Positions 19,861 to 29,074 of a stretch of DNA of 64,000 bases are shown piece after piece. This DNA is from CAVVKW01 sp963761705 (GTDB taxonomy: Bacteria > Verrucomicrobiota > Verrucomicrobiia > Chthoniobacterales > JAATET01). Position 1 is the first letter of the stretch; every line of letters starts with the position of its first letter. The stretch spans positions 2,046,001 through 2,110,000 of the forward strand of contig CAVXHK010000001.1 in the NCBI GenBank assembly GCA_963761705.1, in the 5' to 3' direction. The notes beneath the pieces are model-generated. The model had not been told where the DNA came from. It saw only the letters and a list, made by a program, of their open reading frames with translations, and ran no database searches. The position numbers and the translations under genes are program-made.

Positions 19861-19880
19861 AGGCTGGAAGCCAGCGTACC
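19861..19880. repeat. REP-like element, copy 2 (GCTGGAAGCCAGC hairpin)
   Basis: It contains GCTGG-AAG-CCAGC, a 5-bp stem with a 3-base loop, and is followed by GTACCGCG. It lies between the alcohol dehydrogenase and sucB genes. It is related to the elements at 18,761 and 40,989. Confidence 0.45.
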
Positions 19881-19892
19881 GCGGGGTTCGAC

Positions 19893-20993
19893 TCAGCTGC
19901 CCAGGAGGAGGCGCATGGGGTTTTCGATGCAGTCTTTGACGCGGACCAGAAACGTGACGGCTTCCTTGCCGTCGACGACCCGGTGGTCGTAGGAGAGGGC
20001 GAGATACATCATGGGTCGGATGACGACCTGGCCGTCGCGGGCCACGGGACGTTCCTGGATGGTGTGCATCCCGAGGATGCCGCTTTGGGGCGGATTGAGG
20101 ATCGGGGTGCTCATGAGGGAGCCGTAGACGCCGCCGTTCGAAATGGTGAAGACGCCGCCTTGGAGGTCGGGTAAGCCGATTTTCCCTTCGCGGGCTTTGG
20201 CGGCATAGTCGGCGAGGGATTGCTCGATTTCGGCAAAGCTCTTCTGGTCGCAGTCGCGGACGACGGGGACCATGAGGCCCTTTTCGGTGCCGACCGCGAC
20301 GCCGATGTCGTGATAGAGGTTCGTGACGAGGGTGTCGCCTTCCATGCGGCTATTGACGCCGGGGACAGCTTTGAGGGCGTCGACCGTGGCTTTGATGAAG
20401 AACGACATGAAGCCCAGCTTGATGCCGTGGCGTTTGACGAAGCCTTCTTGCATCGTCTTGCGGAGGGACATGATCGCGCTCATGTCGCACTCGTTAAAGG
20501 TCGTGAGAATGGCGGCGGTCTGCTGTGCGGAGACGAGCTGGGTCGCAATCTTGCGGCGGAGGGGGCTGAGTTTTCTGCGGGTCGTTCGGGCGTCGTCGGA
20601 CGCGGGACCCGGAGTGGGCTTTGCCGACTCGGGCTCGGGCGCGGATGGCTCGGGCGCGGACGGCTCCGGGGTCGCTGGTTTCTCGGCGGCAGGCTCCGGT
20701 GCTTGAGCGGGTTCCGGAGCTGGCTCGGCGGGAGCGGTTTCCTTTTTCGGGGCAGCGGCACCTTCGGCGATGGTGCCGACAACTTGACCGATTTTGACTT
20801 CCTCGCCCTCGGGGACCTGGATGCTGAGGGTGCCGGACTCGGTGGCGTTGACTTCGCTGGAGACCTTGTCGGTTTCGAGGGTGAAGAGAATCTCGCCGGT
20901 CTCGACGGCATCACCGTCTTTTTTGTGCCACTCGGAGAGGAGGCCGCTGGAAATGGATTCGCCCACGGCGGGGACTTTGACTTCGGTGCTCAT
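19893..20993 (-). CDS. sucB: Dihydrolipoyl succinyltransferase, E2 of 2-oxoglutarate dehydrogenase
   Basis: A 366-residue E2 enzyme. The lipoyl domain (residues 1-78) carries the lipoyl lysine in TLETDKVSSEV (K43). A Pro/Ala/Glu-rich linker covers roughly 80-130. The peripheral subunit-binding region is very short: DARTTRRKLSPLRRKIA leads directly to the catalytic core. GMHTIQERPVARDG and the active-site YDHRVVDGKEA close the protein. The start is ATG 20993, 14 bases downstream of the sucA stop, and the longer frame upstream runs antisense into sucA. It acts in the TCA cycle, transferring succinyl groups to CoA. Confidence 0.9.
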   Translation of the reverse strand: MSTEVKVPAVGESISSGLLSEWHKKDGDAVETGEILFTLETDKVSSEVNATESGTLSIQVPEGEEVKIGQVVGTIAEGAAAPKKETAPAEPAPEPAQAPEPAAEKPATPEPSAPEPSAPEPESAKPTPGPASDDARTTRRKLSPLRRKIATQLVSAQQTAAILTTFNECDMSAIMSLRKTMQEGFVKRHGIKLGFMSFFIKATVDALKAVPGVNSRMEGDTLVTNLYHDIGVAVGTEKGLMVPVVRDCDQKSFAEIEQSLADYAAKAREGKIGLPDLQGGVFTISNGGVYGSLMSTPILNPPQSGILGMHTIQERPVARDGQVVIRPMMYLALSYDHRVVDGKEAVTFLVRVKDCIENPMRLLLGS

Positions 20994-21007
20994 GAGTGGG
21001 TTGGTGG

Positions 21008-23767
21008 CTAGATCTCGAAGGCCGTCAAGACGAGGTCGGCCTGCTGCTTTTTGTGAACGGAGGTGGAACCCGTGGCGGGGCTGGCGGCGGCTTTGCGACC
21101 GGCGTATTTGATTCGTTGATCGAGGATGCGTTCGAGGTGCGGGCGAATGTAACTGGCCGCGCCCATGTTTTCGGGTTCTTCCTGGCACCAGACGAAGGTC
21201 TTGGCGTTCGAGTAGGAAGAGACAATGCGGGTGAGCTCCTCCTCGTAAAGTGGGTAGAGCTGCTCGATGCGGATGAGAGCCGCCGTAGTGACGTCGTTCT
21301 TTTCCTGATGCTCGAGCAGGTCGTAATACACCTTGCCGGTGCAGAAGATGACGCGGTCGACGGTCTTGGGTTTTTCCGGTGTCGGGCCGGGGAGGATCTC
21401 GCTGAAGCTTGATTCGGTGAAGTCCTCGGTGCGCGAGACGGCCCGTTCGCTCCGCAGGAGGCTCTTCGGCGTCATGATGACGAGTGGCTTGCGGTAGTCA
21501 CGGTGAATTTGGCGACGGAGGACGTGAAAATATTGGGCCGGGGTCGTGAGGTTGCAGACCTGGATGTTGTCCTCGGCGCACGATTGGAGGAAGCGTTCGA
21601 GGCGGGCGCTGGAGTGCTCGGGCCCCTGGCCTTCGTAACCGTGGGGGAGGAGCATGACGATCGAACTTGGGCGGAACCACTTGGCCTCTGCGGAGGTGAT
21701 GAATTGATCGATGATGATCTGCGCGCCGTTCACGAAGTCACCGAATTGGGCTTCCCAGAGGCAGAGCATCTCGGGGAAATCCATCGAGTAGCCGTAGTCG
21801 AAGCCGAGGACGGCGTATTCGGAAAGCGGGCTGTTGTAGACGCAGAACTTCGCTTGATCGGTCGCGAGGTTGTTGAGCGGGATGTAACGTTCGCGCGTCT
21901 CTTCGTCGTAGATCACGCTGAGGCGCTGGCTGAAGGTACCGCGGCGGCTGTCCTGCCCGGAGAGGCGAACGGGAGAATTCTCGAGGAGGAGGGAGCCGAA
22001 GGCGAGGGCTTCGGCGTAGGACCAATCGTAAGGGCCGCCGTTCTCCCAGACTTTCAAGCGGCGGTCGAGGAGGATGCGCTTGAGTTTCGCGAGAATCTTG
22101 AAGTTGTCGGGAACGTGCGAGAGGGCTTGGACGATTTTCTTGAGAACGTCGGAGGTGATGGCCGTGTCGACGGGTTCGTGGGAGTAGGCTGGCTGGTAGA
22201 CTGCAGTCGAGCCACGAAGTTTGTCCGCCTTGCTTCGCGGAGCGCCGTTGGATTTGACCTCCGATTGGGCGGCTTCGAGCTCGGCGATGGTCTCGTTTTT
22301 AATGCGTTCGATATCGGTCTTCGAGATCGTGCCCAACTGCTCGATCTCGGCGGAGAAGGTGTCGCTGAGAAGCGGGTGTTTTCCGATCGTTTTGTAGAGG
22401 CCTGGTTGCGTGAACGAAGGCTCGTCGAGTTCGTTGTGGCCGTGTCGGCGGTAGCAGTAAATGTCGACGACGGCGTCGCCGCCAAATTCCTGGCGGAACT
22501 CGAGGGCGATCTTGGCGACCTGGATGACGGCGAGGGGGTCCTCGCCGTTGACGTGGAAGATGGGGGCTTCGACAATCTTGGCGATGTCGGTGCAATACAT
22601 CGTCGAGCGGCCGTCGGCGGGGAGTGTCGTGAAGCCGATCTGATTGTTGACGACGATGTGGACCGTGCCGCCTGCGCTGTAGCCGGGGAGCTGCGACATG
22701 TTGAAGACCTCGGCAACGACGCCTTGGCCGATGAAAGCCGCGTCGCCGTGAACGAGAACCGGGACGGCTTTTTTGCGCTTGTCGACGTCGCCGAGCAGGC
22801 GTTGGCGGGCCCGGGCTTTGCCTTGAACGACCGGGTCGACGGCTTCCAGGTGGGAGGGGTTGGCGGCGAGGTTGATCTCAACTTCGTAGCCGGAGGGGAG
22901 GGTGCGCGAGTTCTGGTAGCCGAGGTGATACTTCACGTCGCCGCTGCCGCCGACGGAATCGGGAACGTAATTTTCCGAAAATTCGTTGAAGATCGCAGCG
23001 AGAGGCTTGTCGAGGAAGTTGGCGAGGACGTTGAGGCGGCCACGGTGGGCCATGCCCATGATGATCTCCTTGATGCCGTGATACTCGCAGTCGTCGAGGA
23101 TGGCGTTGAGCGCGAGGATGAGGGATTCACCGCCTTCGAGAGAAAAGCGTTTGTTGCCTTGATAGCGGGTGTGGAGAAATTGCTCGAATTCCTCGGCTTC
23201 GAGGAGGCGGCGGAGGATGTCGCTGTGGACGCTGGAGTCTTTGCGGACTTCGTCGGAGCGATTTTCGATTTTATCGCGAACCCAGTTGCGGATTTTTGGA
23301 TTCTGAATGTGGATAAATTCCACGCCGATGGTGCCGCAGTAGATTGATTTCAGCTCCGCGATCAAGTCGCGTAGTTTCATTTGTTTGCCGTCGCGGAAAA
23401 AGCGGGATGAGACCGTTGAATCGAGGTCGATCTGGTCGAGTCCGAGATCCTTGAGGCTCAGGAGCGGATTCTCGGGAGGCGCTTCGCTGAGGGGATCCAG
23501 GTGGGAAATCGAGTGTCCGAGGGTGCGGTAGGCGTAGACCAGCGCGTCGACGCGGGTGTCGAGTGAGCCGCCGGTCGCGGGTGGGGCGGAGGCTGTGGAG
23601 GTGGGGGCGGCGGCTCCGTTTCGCTCGATTGGCTTGGCGCAACCCAGCTCGAAGCCTTCGAAGAAATTCTGCCACTCCGGATCGACGGCGTGAGGATTTT
23701 CGCGCCAACGTTCGTAGTTGTTGTCGATGAGCGCCTCGTTCCAACGGGCGGTAAATGAGCTGTTCAT
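21008..23767 (-). CDS. sucA: 2-oxoglutarate dehydrogenase E1 component
   Basis: A 919-residue thiamine-diphosphate enzyme, near the usual length for E1o. The N-terminal NYERWRENPHAVDPEWQNFFEGF is the region that contacts the E2/E3 complex. GMAHRGRLNVLANF, HGDAAFIGQGVVAEVFNMSQLPGY, and the ThDP motif region VVNNQIGFTT follow. GYSMDFPEMLCLWEAQFGDF and LPHGYEGQGPEHSSARLERFLQ are the C-terminal E1 signatures. It decarboxylates 2-oxoglutarate in the TCA cycle. It is first in the sucAB unit. No lpd gene (E3) is in the window. Confidence 0.93.
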   Translation of the reverse strand: MNSSFTARWNEALIDNNYERWRENPHAVDPEWQNFFEGFELGCAKPIERNGAAAPTSTASAPPATGGSLDTRVDALVYAYRTLGHSISHLDPLSEAPPENPLLSLKDLGLDQIDLDSTVSSRFFRDGKQMKLRDLIAELKSIYCGTIGVEFIHIQNPKIRNWVRDKIENRSDEVRKDSSVHSDILRRLLEAEEFEQFLHTRYQGNKRFSLEGGESLILALNAILDDCEYHGIKEIIMGMAHRGRLNVLANFLDKPLAAIFNEFSENYVPDSVGGSGDVKYHLGYQNSRTLPSGYEVEINLAANPSHLEAVDPVVQGKARARQRLLGDVDKRKKAVPVLVHGDAAFIGQGVVAEVFNMSQLPGYSAGGTVHIVVNNQIGFTTLPADGRSTMYCTDIAKIVEAPIFHVNGEDPLAVIQVAKIALEFRQEFGGDAVVDIYCYRRHGHNELDEPSFTQPGLYKTIGKHPLLSDTFSAEIEQLGTISKTDIERIKNETIAELEAAQSEVKSNGAPRSKADKLRGSTAVYQPAYSHEPVDTAITSDVLKKIVQALSHVPDNFKILAKLKRILLDRRLKVWENGGPYDWSYAEALAFGSLLLENSPVRLSGQDSRRGTFSQRLSVIYDEETRERYIPLNNLATDQAKFCVYNSPLSEYAVLGFDYGYSMDFPEMLCLWEAQFGDFVNGAQIIIDQFITSAEAKWFRPSSIVMLLPHGYEGQGPEHSSARLERFLQSCAEDNIQVCNLTTPAQYFHVLRRQIHRDYRKPLVIMTPKSLLRSERAVSRTEDFTESSFSEILPGPTPEKPKTVDRVIFCTGKVYYDLLEHQEKNDVTTAALIRIEQLYPLYEEELTRIVSSYSNAKTFVWCQEEPENMGAASYIRPHLERILDQRIKYAGRKAAASPATGSTSVHKKQQADLVLTAFEI

Positions 23768-24060
23768 GGGTAGGCTAGTGGCGCTGATACGGCGGCGGCT
23801 TCAGCTTTTTCGCGAGGTCGGACTGTGGGCGATGCGCTGAGGAATCGCAAGGCGCGAGTGGGGAAATTCCAACGAATGGGGGGAGACTTGCTTCGGGGCG
23901 GCGAAATAGCTCCGTACGGTCCGGGCTTTCCCCCGATCGACCATCGATCTCATTGCGTCGAGATCGACGGGGAAAGTCATCTGACCTTTGGATGTCATCG
24001 TCGAAGACGACCCAATTCCTTGGCGGGGGGCCGCCGAGAGGTTGTTGATTGATTTAATAG
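23768..24060. other. Intergenic region between sucA and the LysR-family gene
   Basis: About 290 bases between divergent genes. It should carry the sucA promoter and probably the regulator's own control region. A minus-strand frame of 65 codons is present, but its composition and lack of any recognisable motif do not support a gene. The right end is markedly AT-rich. Confidence 0.5.
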
Positions 24061-24090
24061 ATGGTTCTGATCGAGTTGATTGATTTAATA
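24044..24090. promoter_or_regulatory. 16-bp direct repeat at the LysR-type gene start
   Basis: GTTGATTGATTTAATA occurs perfectly at 24,044-24,059 and again at 24,075-24,090, a period of 31 bases or about three helical turns. It is AT-rich against a GC-rich background and lies just upstream of the preferred start at 24,097. It could be an autoregulatory operator or a local duplication. Confidence 0.45.
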
Positions 24091-24096
24091 AAACGA

Positions 24097-24987
24097 ATGA
24101 GCTTTCTGAATTATCACCATTTGCGGTATTTCCGCGCCATTGCCTTGGAAGGGAACCTGACCCGAGCGGCGGAGCAATTGCACGTTTCGCAGTCGGCGCT
24201 AAGCATTCAGTTGCGAAAGCTGGAGGAGAGTCTGGGCCAAGCGCTGTTCGAACGGGCTCACAAGACTCTCGTTCTCACGGAGGCGGGGCGGGTCGCGCTG
24301 GACTACGCGGAGACGATCTTTCGCACGGGCGATGAGATGATGGGAACGTTGGTGGGAGCGCGTGGCGCGGTGCGACGGGTCCTGCGGGTTGGATCGGTTT
24401 CGACGCTGTCGCGGAACTTTCAGTTGAAATTTTTGCGCCCCTTGATTGATCGCGCGGACGCGGAGATCGTGGTGGAGAGTCGGCCACTACGGGATCTGCT
24501 CGGGATGCTGCGGGCGCACGTGTTGGATGTCGTGCTGGCCAATGCGGCCGTGCCGCGGGACGCGGAAACGCGCTGGCACAGTCACCTCCTCGACGAACAG
24601 GAAGTGGGCTTGGTGGGGAAGCGCGTGGTGGGGAGGCGGCGGAAGTTTCGGTTCCCCGAGGATCTCAAGGACACACCGCTGCTTCTTCCGTCCTTGGAAA
24701 ATGACGTGCGGGCGGCATTTGATCGATTGGTCGATGCGGCTGGGGTCAGGCCGGTTATCGCAGCGGAAGTCGACGACATGGCGATGCTGCGCTTGCTTGC
24801 TCGCGAGAGCGACGCGCTTGCGCTGGTGCCACGCGTCGTCGTTCAGGACGAGTTGAGGGAGGGTGTGCTGGTCGAGTGGTGCCGACTACCGGACGTGCGG
24901 GAGCGTTTTTACGCGATCACGCCAACGCGGCGATTCCCGAATCCGTTGGTTCGGGAGTTGGTGGAAGGTTTTCGCGGGGGGCGTTAG
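24097..24987 (+). CDS. LysR-family transcriptional regulator (NhaR-like)
   Basis: A LysR regulator of 296 residues from ATG 24,097. The helix-turn-helix is in LNYHHLRYFRAIALEGNLTRAAEQLHVSQSALSIQLRKLEESLGQALFER (positions described, residues about 4-53). A co-inducer domain follows with LRVGSVSTLSRNFQLKFLRPLI. The NYHHLRYF opening and overall layout resemble NhaR, the Na+-responsive activator of nhaA in enterobacteria. That would fit the sodium operon next door, but the two genes converge, so regulation of it is inference. An in-frame ATG at 24,061 would add 12 residues that fall inside a duplicated sequence. Confidence 0.78.
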   Translation: MSFLNYHHLRYFRAIALEGNLTRAAEQLHVSQSALSIQLRKLEESLGQALFERAHKTLVLTEAGRVALDYAETIFRTGDEMMGTLVGARGAVRRVLRVGSVSTLSRNFQLKFLRPLIDRADAEIVVESRPLRDLLGMLRAHVLDVVLANAAVPRDAETRWHSHLLDEQEVGLVGKRVVGRRRKFRFPEDLKDTPLLLPSLENDVRAAFDRLVDAAGVRPVIAAEVDDMAMLRLLARESDALALVPRVVVQDELREGVLVEWCRLPDVRERFYAITPTRRFPNPLVRELVEGFRGGR

Positions 24988-25044
24988 CACTCCGGGAGGC
25001 CGGGTAGCAGATTGCAAACGCGTCGGGGCAATGTGAAACGAGCG

Positions 25045-26370
25045 TCAACGCTTGCGTTCCGGGACGGTAGAGAGTTCGGGGGGCGTGACGAGGATCTTGT
25101 CGACGCGGAGGTGATCCATGTCGATGACTTCGAAGCGGTGGTCGGCGACCGTCACGACGTCGGTTTCGCGCGGGACGCGACCCAGGTGTTCGCAGACGAA
25201 ACCGCCGAGCGTGTCGGAGTGAAGATCGTCGCCGATGGCGTCTTTGAGGCTGGGGATGGCGGCGACTAGATCGTCGATGTCGACGAGTCCGTCGACGAGC
25301 CAGGTGTCGTCGGCTCGTTGGACGATGCGGGACGCCGAGTTGCGCCCGAGTTCGGGAAGGTCGCCGACGATGGCTTCGGTGAGGTCGTTGAGGGTGACAA
25401 TGCCGGCGATGGTGCCAAATTCATCGGTGACGAGTGCGAACTGCCGATGAGCCCGCTTGAGATCTTCGAGGAGGTGGGCGGCGGACTGGAGTGCGGAGAC
25501 GTAAAGGGGTTCGGTAACGAGGTCGCGAAGGGCGGTGGGAGCATCGGCAGCCAAGTTGGCGTAGAGGCTCTTGACGGTGACGATCCCAAGCACGTTGTCG
25601 GTGTTGTCCGCGTAGACGGGGAATCGCGAGCGGGAGCTGGCGACGATTTTCTTCCAATTGTCCTGCTGGTCGGCGTCGGCATCGAGCCAGACCATGCTGG
25701 GGCGGGGCGTCATGATTTCGCGCACACGGAGCCGGTCGAGAGCGAGGACGCCTTCGACCATCGGGCCTTCGGAGGGGAGGAAGACGCCGGTGCGCATGCC
25801 TTCGCGGATGAGCCCGGTGATCTCCTCCTCGGAAATGCCGGAATCGGGGGTGTGCGAGACTCCGGCGAGTTTCAGGATGCCTTCGGTCGTGACGCTGAGG
25901 AGATGAACGACAGGTCGCATCGCGCGGGCCAGGAAGCGCATGGGCCGCGCCGTCGTGCTGGCGAGAGTCTCGGGTCGGAGAAGGCCAATGCGCTTGGGGA
26001 CAAGTTCGCCGATGATGAGCGAGAAAAACGTGAGAACCGTGACGACGACGATGAACGCGGCTTCGGTGGCGAAGGGCGCGACGAAAGGGATCGTCTCGAA
26101 AACCAAGGTGAGCTGCGATGCGAGGGTGGCCCCGCTGAAGGCTCCAGCGAAGATGCCGATGAGGGTGATGCCGATCTGAACGGTGGAAAGAAATTGATTG
26201 GGATTCTCGCTGAGTTCAAGGGCGGCTTGAGCCCCCTTGTCACCGCCGTCTGCGAGGGTGCGGAGACGGTTTTTCCGCGCCGAGACAACCGCGATCTCGG
26301 TCATGGCGAACACGCCGTTGAGCACGAGCAGGACGAAAAGTAAGCCCAGCTCGAGGGCGATGGTCGTCAT
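25045..26370 (-). CDS. CNNM/CBS-domain transporter (hemolysin-C/CorC-like)
   Basis: A 441-residue membrane protein. An N-terminal DUF21 (CNNM) domain has about four hydrophobic segments (ALELGLLFVLLVLNGVFAMTEIAVVSARKNRLR, GALELSE-type and LVPKRIGLLRPE motifs). Two CBS domains follow (REIMTPRPSMVWLDADADQ and ALVTDEFGTIAGIVTLNDLTEAIVGDL), then a C-terminal CorC/HlyC domain ending near VTVADHRFEVIDMDHLRVDKI. The family is linked to Mg2+ or other cation transport. Its start overlaps the mrpG stop by four bases, so it is the last gene of the sodium operon. Confidence 0.85.
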   Translation of the reverse strand: MTTIALELGLLFVLLVLNGVFAMTEIAVVSARKNRLRTLADGGDKGAQAALELSENPNQFLSTVQIGITLIGIFAGAFSGATLASQLTLVFETIPFVAPFATEAAFIVVVTVLTFFSLIIGELVPKRIGLLRPETLASTTARPMRFLARAMRPVVHLLSVTTEGILKLAGVSHTPDSGISEEEITGLIREGMRTGVFLPSEGPMVEGVLALDRLRVREIMTPRPSMVWLDADADQQDNWKKIVASSRSRFPVYADNTDNVLGIVTVKSLYANLAADAPTALRDLVTEPLYVSALQSAAHLLEDLKRAHRQFALVTDEFGTIAGIVTLNDLTEAIVGDLPELGRNSASRIVQRADDTWLVDGLVDIDDLVAAIPSLKDAIGDDLHSDTLGGFVCEHLGRVPRETDVVTVADHRFEVIDMDHLRVDKILVTPPELSTVPERKR

Positions 26371-26702
26371 GGTTTTGGGGGTGGCGAATCCTTGAGTTCG
26401 TCGACGACCGTGCGCTCCCAGAGAGGCGTGCCGCGGCGGTAGGCTGCGCGGCCCAGCATGTGGGCCGCGACCGGGGCGGTGAGAAAGACGAAGGCGATCG
26501 TAAGAATGGCCTTGGTCGTGATTCCGAGGTCCTGGAAATGCAGGCTGGCGGCGATCATCAGCAGCGCGACGCCGAGGGACGCGCCTTTGGTCGAAGCGTG
26601 CATGCGGGTGAAGACGTCAGGCATGCGAAGGATACCAAGGCCCGCGAGGAACATGAGAAACGTCCCGAGGATGAGGAGAGAGAAAATGGTAATGGTGAGC
26701 AT
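26367..26702 (-). CDS. mrpG: Mrp Na+/H+ antiporter subunit G
   Basis: A 111-residue protein with three hydrophobic segments and the MrpG hallmarks LFLAGLGILRMPDVFTRMHASTKGASLGV and the FVFLTAPVAAHMLGRAAYRRG tail. In the Mrp complex the small subunits are needed for assembly and sodium transport. It lies 15 bases after mrpF and overlaps the CNNM gene by four bases. Confidence 0.88.
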   Translation of the reverse strand: MLTITIFSLLILGTFLMFLAGLGILRMPDVFTRMHASTKGASLGVALLMIAASLHFQDLGITTKAILTIAFVFLTAPVAAHMLGRAAYRRGTPLWERTVVDELKDSPPPKP

Positions 26703-26717
26703 GGGGCGTGGGGGGCG

Positions 26718-26987
26718 CTATTCGCTGATTCCTTTCTCCAGACTGAGAGCAAGCGCAACCGTGCCGAGAAAGGTAATGAGCGCGAGGGCTAGCGCGACAT
26801 CGAGGAGCAGCGGGACGCTCATCGCGATGGAGGCTAGGACCAAAGCGCCGACGGCCATGATGGCCATCGCGTCGAACGCAAGCACCCGATCCGGCAGGCT
26901 GGGGCCGAGGACTAACCTCACGAAAGCGAGGATCATGCCGAGGACGAGAGGAACGGTGAGGATCCAGGCGAGGGTGGATAATTCCAT
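26718..26987 (-). CDS. mrpF: Mrp Na+/H+ antiporter subunit F
   Basis: An 89-residue three-helix subunit with the family core RLVLGPSLPDRVLAFDAMAIMAVGALVL. The start is ATG 26,987, whose first base is the last base of mrpE. The much longer open frame upstream runs antisense to other subunits and was not used. Confidence 0.88.
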   Translation of the reverse strand: MELSTLAWILTVPLVLGMILAFVRLVLGPSLPDRVLAFDAMAIMAVGALVLASIAMSVPLLLDVALALALITFLGTVALALSLEKGISE

Positions 26988-27457
26988 TAGCGAAAAACGT
27001 CCAGGACGCGGCGTTCGAGGTCTTGCTTGATGCTTTGGCGGATTGTTTCCGGATCGGTGATGTACATTGCGTGGACGTAGAGCGTCGACCGGTCGTCGGA
27101 GAGATCGAGACTGAGCGTGCCGGGTGTCATGGTGATGAGGTTGGCGAGGAGGGTGATCTCGAAATCGGTTTTTGCTTCCAACGGAATGGCGACGATACCG
27201 GGCCGCATGCGGTGGGTCGGGGTGAGAATGTCGACCGCGACGGTGAAATTGCTGTGGAAGATCTCCCACAGGTAATACGCGAGGAAGCCCACGATCGCCT
27301 GCGGTTTCTTGAAGTAGCGCACGCCCGGCTCGTTGCGGTAAACGAGCGCCAGCGCGCCGTAGCCGAGGAGAAAACCCGAGCCAAGCGTCCACGCATCGAA
27401 ACTGCCGAGCAGCCCGGCCCACACGACGGCGAGGATGAAATTGATCGCGGCAATCAT
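26987..27457 (-). CDS. mrpE: Mrp Na+/H+ antiporter subunit E
   Basis: A 156-residue subunit. An N-terminal membrane region (NFILAVVWAGLLG, GFLLGYGALALVY) is followed by LWEIFHSNFTVAVDIL and the conserved LLANLITMTPGTLSLDLSDDRSTLYVHAMY segment. It overlaps mrpD by four bases (ATGA) and mrpF by one, which indicates translational coupling. Confidence 0.88.
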   Translation of the reverse strand: MIAAINFILAVVWAGLLGSFDAWTLGSGFLLGYGALALVYRNEPGVRYFKKPQAIVGFLAYYLWEIFHSNFTVAVDILTPTHRMRPGIVAIPLEAKTDFEITLLANLITMTPGTLSLDLSDDRSTLYVHAMYITDPETIRQSIKQDLERRVLDVFR

Positions 27458-28968
27458 GACGCGGCGGGGCCGAGGACGGCTTGGATGTATTCGGCGGGGG
27501 TGAGAAGCTGGACCGCGGCTCGCATCGCGAAGTCGAAGAAAAACTCCGGCATGAACCCGATGGCGAGCGTGATGGCCGCAAGCGTGGCAACCGGGGTGTA
27601 GAGAAGGAACTTATCGCGCGAGGTGATCGCTTTCGAGTCAACGGGGAACTCGGGTGTTTTCCAGAACGCCTCGGCCCAAATCTTGGTCATAGAAAAGAGC
27701 GTGAGGAGCCCGACCGCGAGGGCGACCGCTGCCAGGACGTAGCCGCCAATCGGGAAGGCAGAATCACCCGCAAGCGAGGCTTTGATGAGGGTAAATTTTG
27801 CGAAGAAGCCAGACAGAGGCGGGATGCCGCCGAGGGACATCGCCGGGATGAAGAAGAGAATCGCGAGCAGCGGCGTAGCGGCGTAGAGGCCGCCCATTTT
27901 CTTGAGGTAAGCCGTGCCGTTGTAGCGCTGGGCAATGCCGCTGATGAGAAAGAGGTTCGCCTTCACGATGATGTGATGAAAAAGGTAAAACACCGTCCCG
28001 GCGAGCGCGAGCGGGGTGAAAAGCGCAAGGCCGAGCAGCATGTAGCCGATCTGGCTGACGATGTGAAACGAGAGCAGGCGGCGGAAGTCGAATTGCGCGA
28101 CGGCCCCGAGGACCCCGGTGACCATCGTGAAACCCGCGAGGATGAGGAGCAGCGTGTGGGTGTAGTCGAAGTCGCCGGTGAAAATGAGCGTGAAGACGCG
28201 AATGAGCGCGTAGACGCCGACCTTAGTCAGCAATCCCGCGAAGACCGCAGAAATGGCGACGGGCGTCGTGTGGTAAGACGCGGGAAGCCAGAAAAAGAGT
28301 GGGAAGATGCCGGCCTTCACGCCGAAGGCGACGAGGAAGAGCATCGCGGTGATCGTGAGGAGGCCGGGGTCCATCAGCTCGGTGGCGCGGACGCTGAGGT
28401 CGGCGAAGTTCAGCGTGCCTGTCTTGCCGTAGAGGATGCCGATGCCCGCGAGGAAGAGGGCGGACGAGACGAGGTTGAGAATGACGTATTTGACCGACCC
28501 CTCCATTTGCGGACGCTCGCCGCCAAGGGTCATGAGCACGAAGGAGGCGATGAGCATGACTTCAAACCAAACGAACATGTTGAAAAGATCTCCGGTGAGG
28601 AAAGCACCGCAGATTCCCATCATCATGAGATGCAGGAAGGCGTAGTAGCCGAAGCGTTCGCGTTGACGGTCGATGTCGGCGAGGGAATAAACGGCGGTCG
28701 CGAGGCCGATGACCGCCGAGACAAGCACCATGATGCCGGCGAGCAGATCGGCGACGAGGGTGATTCCGAAGGGGGCGGGCCAGTTGCCGAGTTGGACGAC
28801 CTGGATGCCGTCGGACGAGACCCCGGCGAGAAGGATCGCGGCGGTGGCGACAAGGGCGGCCATGCCGATGACTCCCGCGACCCGCTGGACCGGGACATTC
28901 TTCCACGCGAGGATGCAGACGAGGGCCGTCGCGAAGGGGATGAGGACGCAGAGGGTTAAGGCGTCCAT
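27454..28968 (-). CDS. mrpD: Mrp Na+/H+ antiporter subunit D
   Basis: A 504-residue polytopic protein of the NADH-quinone-oxidoreductase ND2/4/5 superfamily, with about 14 hydrophobic segments. WFEVMLIASFVLMTLGG carries the TM5 glutamate, and GVKAGIFPLFFWLPASYHTTPVAISAVFAGLLTKVGVYALIR carries the conserved lysine and HxxP region. It is thought to form one of the proton or cation paths of the complex. It follows mrpC after a 106-bp gap holding an ATCCGTG-type repeat, the one interruption in an otherwise overlapping gene set. Confidence 0.9.
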   Translation of the reverse strand: MDALTLCVLIPFATALVCILAWKNVPVQRVAGVIGMAALVATAAILLAGVSSDGIQVVQLGNWPAPFGITLVADLLAGIMVLVSAVIGLATAVYSLADIDRQRERFGYYAFLHLMMMGICGAFLTGDLFNMFVWFEVMLIASFVLMTLGGERPQMEGSVKYVILNLVSSALFLAGIGILYGKTGTLNFADLSVRATELMDPGLLTITAMLFLVAFGVKAGIFPLFFWLPASYHTTPVAISAVFAGLLTKVGVYALIRVFTLIFTGDFDYTHTLLLILAGFTMVTGVLGAVAQFDFRRLLSFHIVSQIGYMLLGLALFTPLALAGTVFYLFHHIIVKANLFLISGIAQRYNGTAYLKKMGGLYAATPLLAILFFIPAMSLGGIPPLSGFFAKFTLIKASLAGDSAFPIGGYVLAAVALAVGLLTLFSMTKIWAEAFWKTPEFPVDSKAITSRDKFLLYTPVATLAAITLAIGFMPEFFFDFAMRAAVQLLTPAEYIQAVLGPAAS

Positions 28969-28990
28969 GTTGAAACGAGGTGATTTTGAA

Positions 28991-29008
28991 TCACGGATAA
29001 CACGGATG
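28991..29008. repeat. ATCCGTG-type motif in the mrpC-mrpD gap
   Basis: CACGGATAACACGGATG here is the reverse complement of the CATCCGTG(T/C)TATCCGTG word found at 9,626-9,654. It occupies the only sizeable gap within the mrp genes. Confidence 0.45.
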
Positions 29009-29074
29009 GGTGAAGGCCCGGAGCCACGGCTGCGCCGTGAAGCATCGTATCCGCATGATCCATGGTTGAATTCC

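Noticed and set aside
20994..21188. Longer sucB start
   Set aside because: The extra residues are antisense-like shadow of sucA, and the lipoyl domain begins at the ATG 20,993.
23801..23998. 65-codon minus-strand frame in the sucA / LysR gap
   Set aside because: No motif, no good start context, and the region is more simply a promoter region.
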